DNA from: Erigeron canadensis
Taxonomy: Eukaryota; Streptophyta; Magnoliopsida; Asterales; Asteraceae
Direction of reading: 5' to 3'
NCBI RefSeq assembly: GCF_010389155.1
Contig: NC_057761.1
Coordinates: forward strand, 18,602,501-18,666,500
DNA: 64,000 nucleotides
Shown here: piece by piece, positions 57,061-64,000 of the stretch
Numbering within the stretch: position 1 is the first letter of the stretch
Layout: each line of letters opens with the position of its first letter
Position numbers and translations under genes: made by a program
Notes under the pieces: generated by a model
Database searches by the model: none
The model's input: the letters and a program-made list of their open reading frames with translations, nothing else
Told to the model about the DNA's origin: nothing

Positions 57061-57349
57061 AAAAATTAGGGTTTTTGTCATGTCTGCTTCGTGATGATGT
57101 AATCATAGGTAAGATCCTCTTCGTGTGACGTCAACACGAGCTTCAAACAAAACCCATGAACACGAGGCAAAAACATCTCCATTCAATGATTTAATCAATT
57201 AAAATCATCAACGTGGACTTGTTTAGATTCGTGGTATGCCCAGAAACGAAGTATCGAAACGAATTCGACGAACACGAAGTCGACGAAGTTCGTGTGGTAA
57301 TTTAGGGTTCATATTCGATTAAAGGTAATTAATGAAAGGTTAAAACCCA

Positions 57350-57440
57350 TATTTATATTCGGAGCTTCGTGGGCCGGGCCGAACACTTAGTTCGTGGGCT
57401 GCGTGATGATGTCAGCGCGAGGCATGCTGACGTCAGCATG
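57350..57440 (-). promoter_or_regulatory. Possible internal promoter upstream of ORF3 of D
   Basis: An 18-bp perfect palindrome with TGACGTCA core (57423-57440), then a TTCGTGGGC motif and a TATA box TATAAATA (57350-57357) in the order and spacing (about 65 bp) seen in the LTR of D. Another TGACGTCA lies at 57125-57132. The ORF3 ATG is about 340 bp downstream. Confidence 0.5.
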
Positions 57441-59463
57441 AAGGACTTTGAATTTTCAGATTTTTATTCACACAAGCTTCATTCCTTAGCCAAATTTCAT
57501 GAATTTTCCAGAAAACTTATCATAGAAAAATTACAAAATTTCAGAATACATAAACCTGTAGATACTCGTTACCAAAAACCTGTATCTGCTCGAATATGTA
57601 CTCGTAAATCATCCGTACTAACTTGTAATCAAAATAATGTATCAAAAAAATCTTACATTATTATCTTGACATAAAATTGATCATTTCTTCATTGATGTTT
57701 AACTCAACAAATGCAAACTTACATCAAAACATATTTAATGTATAATGCATTACAATTACACCAAAATTATCATATCGACAACCTATCACATTACATCTTA
57801 GGTTTGTGATCTTGATAATACAAAAATAACTTATCACACTAAGTCTTAGGTTAATAAAAAGGCAATGATGCATTCCGCATGTAGATTAATCGTGATATAA
57901 CCAATCCTACTTGTTTCAACATGGTATCCAAATAAAATTTGATATCTGTGACCTGCACACTTAACAAATTTCATTAATGCGTCAAGATCAACTAAATGTC
58001 TAAATACCATAAATATGCAAAACAACCAAAATCTTAACCTGACGATCAAAAATCTAAGGCAAGTCCAATCTTTGTCAAGCATACTTATCAACCAAAAACA
58101 ATTGAAATTTTTGTCAAAAATTTACTTGAAACACATTCAAAAATATTTTGACTTTTCAATTTCAAATCCATTTCATTTTCTAAATTAAACAACTTATGTA
58201 TTAATTTGAAAATCCATATTTTAAACATACTTACCATAAGCAACAAGACTCATATAATTCACTAAGAATCATATAACTTCCTACAGAATTATTAGATGCT
58301 TATCAAATCTCTCGTGCAATAAGAACTAGTTTTACACACAAACTGACACTTAATAGTACAAAAATAAAAAGAAAAATAAAAATAAAAGTAGCTAAAATAA
58401 AAACTAAACTACTTTATTTATTTACAAGAAATTCTAAGTTTTTGTAGATTAGATCAGATTAGCATTTACATAAGTTTGCAAGTGTGAAATAATTCTCTTA
58501 TTATTAGTTATGAACAGTGACCCAACCACGATTACCGGTATATTTGTCCTCTAAAACACTCGGTACTTCCAGTTTCCTTTGAGTTGTGACACTTTCGACA
58601 TACCCTGGCCAAGGACAGTCACCATGTAACCTGAGTAGCCTAATATGCCACTGAATAGTTTGCGAACTTATGTGACCCACATTCAGATATACTTCCATAA
58701 TCGATACAAGCACTAAGATAACAAATATTCAATATATATTCAAAAACATCCTTAAACAAATCATGAGACACTTTTTAGATAACAAAATTTAATTACTTTG
58801 TGATTTAACTTATTTGATTTTGCATTTCATTATTTATAAGGAACCTGTGATTTGCAATGAGACCCATGTAGCGAACTTTTGGACAACCTATCCCAAGTTG
58901 GAAGCTTTAGGTAGGCTAGGTATACAGAGACACCCCGAGGACATACTTGTCCGAATCTCAAAGTCCACATTAGCCCCTTAATTAACATTCATTTCATTTG
59001 CATAAACAATATCACATTTAACTTTCTTGCTCATGAGTTGTAGAGGTTTTTGCCTATATTTTGAACAAATCCTATAGTAATGCTAGATCTTTCACAAAAT
59101 TTAAGGACTAGATCAATTCATTACTAAAAAGCAAGCATTCTCCGCCATATATCTGAATATGTTTCCCACAAGAACATTGTATAATTTAAGTTCAGATTAA
59201 GGAAACCTTGCTACTTTGTGTCTACCAATATATCCCAAATTATAATCACTGAACTAGGCAGTTATATTACGATTAAGCAGACTTAAAAGCTAAGTATCCC
59301 CACTTCTAATCGTCTTACAGCATTAACTTAAATCTCTCTCATATTTTTGTCATTTTGTCATTTTTCACATTTTTATGATTTTCATGACACTAAGAACTCT
59401 TTTTTTATTTTTATAACTCTAACTATTTACAGACACAAACTTACAAAATTAGTTCTTTGTGAG
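57441..59463 (-). other. Spacer between pol and ORF3 of element D
   Basis: 2 kb without a supported gene. A 69-codon frame at 58504-58713 has no recognised motif. AT-rich throughout, except for about 58860-58990 (CACCCCGAGGACATACTTGTC). Confidence 0.5.
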
Positions 59464-60362
59464 ATTTAATATGAATCAGCATTCTTCATCCCATTGAGAA
59501 GATTAACTTATCAAATCGAGTCTTATCAAATGCTTTGGTATACAAATCGGCTAAATTATCATCGGTTATAACCTTTTCCAAATGAAATAACTTCTTTTGG
59601 GCACAATCACGCAAGAAATGATGTCTAATTTCAATATGCTTGGTGACCTTATGCATGACAGGGTTATTTGTAGTCTATAGCTGACTTATTGTCTATTCTA
59701 ATAGGAGTATCAAGAAAATCCATACTGTAGTCACGAAGTTGTTGCTGAATCCACAATACCTGGGAACAACAGCTACCAGCAGCCATATACTCTGCTTCAC
59801 ATGAAGACTGAGTAACACATTTATGTTCCTTGCACTGCCACGATACTAATCTTCTTCCTAAAAACTGACAACCTCCAGTCGTAGACTTTCTGTCATTGTT
59901 ACAACCGCCAAAGTCCGAATCAGTATATGCAACAAAATCAAACGTTCCTCCCATAGGATACCATAGACCAAGCCCTTGGTTTCCCTTAAGATATCGTAGA
60001 ATACGTTTTGCTGCAACCAAATGTGACTCTTTCGGACTAGCTTGAAATCTAGCGCAAAGACAAACAACGAACATAATATCTGGACGCGAAGCAGTCAGAT
60101 ACATCAATGAGCCAATAATAGCATGATAATAAGTTGCATCCACAAGTTCATCTTTCGGATCAAGAACTCCTAAACCATGATTTTGCTGAATAGGAGTACC
60201 ATATGTCTTGGATTTTAACATTTGAAACCTCTCCAAGATGTCACCGACATACTTAGACTAGTGAATAAAGAATCCATCTTTCCTTTGATCAACTTGCTGT
60301 CCGAGGAAAAATTGAAGTTCCCCCATAGTACTCATTTCAAATTCATTTTGCATGCTAATTTC
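59464..60362 (-). pseudogene. 3' part of pol (reverse transcriptase end and RNase H) of element D
   Basis: Copia pol end. 60362-60239 encodes the RT end (MGELQFFLGQQVDQ) with an in-frame TAG (near 60260). 59664-60236 gives [11 protein letters not shown], then RNase H ([41 protein letters not shown]). A frameshift near 59675 leads to the last residues (KHIEIRHHFLRDCAQ and LADLYTKAFD) down to about 59480. Truncated on its 5' side by element F at 60362. Confidence 0.85.
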
Positions 60363-61406
60363 TGTTGAGTCCCAATGTAATTGTAAATTTAATGATGACA
60401 AATTTGTTGTATAAACACTTAGTAATCTTTGAGTTCTTGTAATCTGATCTGGGTCAGTCTAAGCTCACACAGCTTTCTATCTGTCTCTGACCCAGATCAT
60501 GCTTCATATGTTGTAATTGTTATATCTTATGGAAGCTAGTATTATTTAAGCTGCATCAAAATGTAATAGCATTCAATCCAAGTCGAAGAGGAGGATTGAA
60601 GATAGAGGACTAGGCTGAGAGAGGAAGACAACTTAGAACTAGCAGTCAGCTTGGAGATACTTGTGCAGATTGGTGCTTTGACAAACGGCCCAATCTGTGC
60701 CTGACAATCAAGTGAAAATAACAACCAGAATTGAAGATAAAGACAAATAATGTGACTAGGATTATTCCTTGTATTCAGGTTGGTGGTTGCATTTACGTTT
60801 GCATGTCCATACAGCGATTGGTTGAAGAGAGAATATGCAGTGGTACATGGGGACCACAAGTACGATGAAAGAGCATGATCAAATATTCCTCTGTCACCCA
60901 ACCAGAGTGATTTACGTGGTTAAATTGGACACCAAGTGATGTAGAGCCTTCGCCTATAAATGCTCCACTCCTTGACAAGCATAGTTGTGACATTCCTGAG
61001 AATCATTCTTCACACAAGTTCTCTGCTCTTATACACAGCTTAGTCTGTAGAAGATCAGCTTTGGCTGAGTCTTCGTGAGTAGGAATTTATTGATTGTTGT
61101 TTGTCATTTCAAGGGTTGTTTAGATATCTGTAGGCTATCTTGTTTCCGCAACAACCCAGTAATTCTTTGTATAGATTATATCTTGAATAAAGAATTACAT
61201 TTGAAAACCAATCTGTGTCAAAGAATGTTTTATTTTCTGCTAAACTGTTTCATTGATTATGTGATTTAGTTTAAATATTTACATTTACTGAATCTTTAAA
61301 CTATCTATAAAAGGGTGAAAAGATCGAGTAAAGTTGTATTCACCCCCCTCTACAACTGTTCTGTGTATAATATACTCTATATATTGCTACACCGTGGGAC
61401 GTGTCA
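60363..61406 (+). repeat. 5' LTR of element F
   Basis: 1044 bp with TG...CA ends, defined by the primer site at its 3' end and by the break in D's pol at its 5' end. A core promoter TATAAAT is at 60956-60962. The partner LTR is outside the window. Confidence 0.8.
60956..60962 (+). promoter_or_regulatory. TATA box in LTR of element F
   Basis: GCCTATAAATGCTCC context, about 450 bp before the LTR end, typical of plant class II core promoters. Confidence 0.6.
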
Positions 61407-61408
61407 AT

Positions 61409-61419
61409 TGGTATCAGAG
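61409..61419 (+). other. Primer-binding site of element F
   Basis: TGGTATCAGAG two bases after the LTR end, complementary to initiator Met tRNA. Confidence 0.85.
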
Positions 61420-61478
61420 AAGGGGTTAAGAATTAACTTGGCTAGATCCTTACTCATTTATCTTTTAGTAAAGCAATT

Positions 61479-63909
61479 ATGTCATCTTATGTTGATAATG
61501 GTTCATCGACTCGACCACCTATGTTTGACAAAGATGATTTTAGTGGGTGGAAAGGTCGTATGTCTTTGTTCCTTGAATCCATTGATAACAATATGCCTGA
61601 CATCTTAAATGATGGCCCTTATGTTCCTACACAGACCCTTGTGGTTGATGCTGTGGTTATAGATGGTCAACCAACCATACCTACCACAGTTAAATCCATT
61701 GTTAAGGACAAGGCAGATTGGGGGGATGAGGATAGGAGATTGGCAAATCTGGATGTGAAGGCTAGAAATTTCATTGTCTTGGCTGTGCCCAAAGATATTT
61801 ACCATTCTATTAAAATGTGCTCAACTGCTAAGAAAATGTGGGGTACTTTGTGTGTCATGTGTGAGGGTTGCTCTACTTCCATGGAATCTACTATAACTAC
61901 CTTAACCAGGAAGTATGAAAGATTCTTCTCTTTGAGAAATGAATCTTTAACTGATACATATAACGGCTTTAATGCTTTGGTTAATGATTTAGCTGTTGTT
62001 GGTATAACTAAAACTAATGAAGTTTTAAAGTGCAAATTTCTTGACTCACTACCACCAAAATGGAATAATTATATCTCTTCTGTGAAACTAAGTTCTTTGT
62101 ATAAAGATCTTGATCTCCCTGGACTTTTTGGTTTACTCCATAACTAAGAATGTTCAGAGGCTGAGAAGCTATTTGCTATGGGTGATTCCTACAATCAAAC
62201 TGCTACTGCACTTGTTGCATCATTGACTGAACATCCCAGTCCAATGTCTGATGAGGTCATTCCTAATGTCAATGAAGCTATTCCTGTTGTTTCTAACACT
62301 AACACTGTTTGTTCCCGTTCTGAATGTGAAGAATCTGATAGTGATGATTTGGCTGAAGAGGTTGCTATGTTGGCTGATAAAATCAGAAGAAGGTCTTTTA
62401 ATAAAGTCAAAGGAAGAGGAAAAAGTGGCAAAGCTGATAAGTCCAAGTAGCCATTTGATATGTCCTGTGTTACTTGTTACAAATGTGGCAAAACTGGACA
62501 TATGGCTGGTGATTGTAGATCTAAATAGACTAAGCAAGCTGGGTCATCCAAAGGTGGAAGAAGTGAAAAATATTCAAAGCTCAAAGGAAAATATAAGGCC
62601 TTAAAGGCACAAGTTGATGAGCTGAATAAAATGGTTGAATCAAATGAGAAAAGTCTTGTTGCTAAAGATTGGGCAGAAAGTGCTACTTCATCTGATGATG
62701 AAATGTATGAAAATGCAACATGTCTCATGGATAAAGAAGCTACTCAAAAGTTTAATGAAGATCTTGAGAAAATTCAAAAGCAATCTGGGTCAGCTCACAA
62801 TGCCTCAACCAGTCAAACCACTTCACCTGAGGTAATTTCTTTTTCAAATCTATCTGACAATGATAAGCTGTATAGACTTAACAGATTGGGTGATGAGGTT
62901 CTTTTACAAAAGCATTTCAATCAAGAACTTAAAAAGGAAATTTCTTTGTTGAAACTTGATATCAGTTCTAAGAATCACACTATTGAAAAACTTGAATCTG
63001 AAGTTAAAGCTCAAAAACAATTAAACTCCATTTTAGTAAAAGAAGCTAAAACTGCAGAAGAAAAGTTTTTAAAGGTCAAACAGATCACTGAATCTTGGTG
63101 TATCAACTTTAAAAGAGCTGCTAAGTGTGTTAATGTTCAAGTTCCTCATCAAGTCCAAGTTGAGTTTGATGGTGACTATGATAGGGCTATAGCTATAAGT
63201 GAAGTCTGTGCTATGGAACCCTGTTATCAGCCTCCTTCACCTCCTAAAGTCCAAACCAAGGGTAAGAAATCCAAACCAATTAAGTTGGCTAGGATTACTG
63301 GGATAGGTTTTAATGATCCTGAAGTTAATGGTCAAACTATTGCTGAAGCTGTGTCTGAAGCTGATAAAATTGTTGAATTAAAACCTGAGGAAAGTCTTGA
63401 TTTGTCCAAGCTGACCATTTCCCAGTCTGTATCAGATTCTAAATCTAAAACAAAAAATGTCATTTCAAAGAAAAACAAAAGGAAAGCCAGAGATCATAGT
63501 GTTCCAAAAAAGAAAACTAAGTTGTCAAAAAGTGTCTGGTTCTCAAGAAAGAATGTCCAAAAGCAAATCTGTGTCTGTTTCAAAATCCACCAAGTCTGAC
63601 TCAGATCAACTAATTTCTAAATATGTTGAGTCCAGAATTGGTGATGGTCCTTCAAATGAGAATTTACTTAAAGATGTTTCTGATCGAAACATTGTTGATC
63701 AAAGTAAATTAAGGGCAGAGTGCAAGAAAAATGGAATAGGCAAAGGTTTTGCTAAAAAGAAAAGTTTAAGTGTTGCTAAAAAGAATTTCAATTCTGGCAA
63801 AGGACAATTAAAGCAACAATGGGTAACAAAGTCTGTTAAGAGTGTTGGTTCTGTGTCAGAATCTGAGTCAGACCCTACTGTCAACTCTGGTGAACCCATC
63901 TCTGGATAG
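61479..63909 (+). pseudogene. Gag of element F
   Basis: Starts ATG 61479 (MSSYVDNGSSTRPP). The Gag capsid region shows FSGWKGRMSLFL, a DRRLANLDVKARNFI stretch and KMWGTLCVMCEG, followed by a CCHC knuckle CYKCGKTGHMAGDC (near 62475-62515) and a long coiled-coil/charged C-terminal extension (LQKHFNQELKKEISLLK, then VISKKNKRKARD) usual for SIRE Gag. In-frame stops lie at 62145 (TAA), 62448 (TAG) and about 62526 (TAG), all in one phase. The final part (63457-63909) is in another phase, so a frameshift occurs near 63480-63590, and pol returns to the first phase. Confidence 0.85.
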
Positions 63910-63944
63910 GTTCCCAAGATGAACTAATCTCTTAACAATGCATG

Positions 63945-64000
63945 CAGGGCTATCAAAACGAAGATATATGGCACTTGGATAGTGGGTGTTCCAAGCATAT
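63945..64000 (+). CDS. Start of pol (protease) of element F, cut by window edge
   Basis: The frame at the edge reads GYQNEDIWHLDSGCSKH, the Copia protease box with the catalytic DSG intact, unlike the DSV of element C. It is in the gag phase. Everything downstream is outside the window, so integrity of pol is unknown. Confidence 0.7.

Larger units (their letters stand above)
48809..60362 (-). mobile_element. Element D: SIRE-like Ty1/Copia element (5' part missing from window)
   Basis: - strand. 3' LTR at 48809-49493, polypurine tract, third ORF (57014 down to about 49526, split by insertion E2), spacer, and the 3' part of pol (60362-59464) with reverse transcriptase end and RNase H. Pol is cut at 60362 by element F; the rest of pol, gag and the 5' LTR would lie beyond 64000. 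Pol and ORF3 carry stops and frameshifts. The family differs from C: LTR sequence and length (685 bp) are different. Confidence 0.85.
60363..64000 (+). mobile_element. Element F: SIRE-like Ty1/Copia element, 5' part
   Basis: + strand. 5' LTR 60363-61406 (TGTTGAGTCCC...GACGTGTCA), primer site 61409-61419, gag 61479-63909 and the start of pol at about 63945. Inserted into pol of D; the left flanking 5 bp are ATTTC (60358-60362), the right side is outside the window. Gag has three in-frame stops and a shifted segment, but the protease box at the edge is intact. Confidence 0.9.

Noticed and set aside
58504..58713. 69-codon - strand frame in the spacer of element D
   Set aside because: No recognised domain, not conserved with element C, and located in a non-coding spacer.
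1..64000. tRNA, rRNA or organellar DNA
   Set aside because: I saw no cloverleaf-like tRNA sequence and no rRNA core motifs; the tRNA-like stretches are retroelement primer-binding sites only.

Overview
The window is eukaryotic, from a land plant and most likely a eudicot. Three spliced or single-exon host genes with plant-type products sit in AT-rich DNA, and more than half the window is nested LTR retrotransposons of plant lineages (Ty3/Gypsy Tekay-like and Tat-like, Ty1/Copia SIRE-like). The exact species cannot be read from the sequence; an asterid origin is only a guess.

Left part, about 0.45-27.4 kb. A gag-only, Tat-like LTR element (A, + strand, LTRs at 449-782 and 27095-27433) was hit twice inside its gag region. 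A chromodomain Gypsy element (B, 955-9708, + strand) sits between exact 5-bp target duplications GGAAG. A SIRE-like Copia element (C, 10086-22002, - strand) sits between exact duplications CATGG. Removing B and C in silico leaves A's gag frame continuous across both scars. A lacks reverse transcriptase and integrase, but carries on its opposite strand an intron-containing gene of the type often labelled 'putative gypsy-type transposon' protein.

Middle part, about 27.4-47.4 kb. This is the gene island. It holds COG5 (- strand, 3 exons, 28309-34298), a RING-H2 E3 ligase gene (- strand, 3 exons, 37211-39129) and an F-box gene (- strand, 1 exon, 40784-41968) with a tandem remnant of its own 3' end. 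Introns and spacers contain a hAT-like non-autonomous element, a Tourist-like MITE, a 120-bp tandem repeat, a long-inverted-repeat element, Helitron-like ends and a small copied piece of COG5.

Right part, about 47.4-64 kb. This is a second nest. A Gypsy-type LTR (E1, 47441-48808) is interrupted by a SIRE-like Copia element on the - strand (D, from 48809). D's third ORF is interrupted by another copy of the same Gypsy-type LTR (E2, about 52295-55850), which itself contains a Copia solo LTR (54598-55405, target duplication AAGAG). D's pol is interrupted by a + strand SIRE-like Copia element (F, from 60363) that runs off the window at the start of its pol.

The most interesting signals are: hairpin modules whose number and orientation differ between the two LTRs of B; the antisense spliced gene of element A; an apparent second promoter cassette (TGACGTCA palindrome plus TATA box, as in the LTR) and a strong splice acceptor directly upstream of the third ORF of D; and a dense TCCAG(T/A) motif array in the C LTR.
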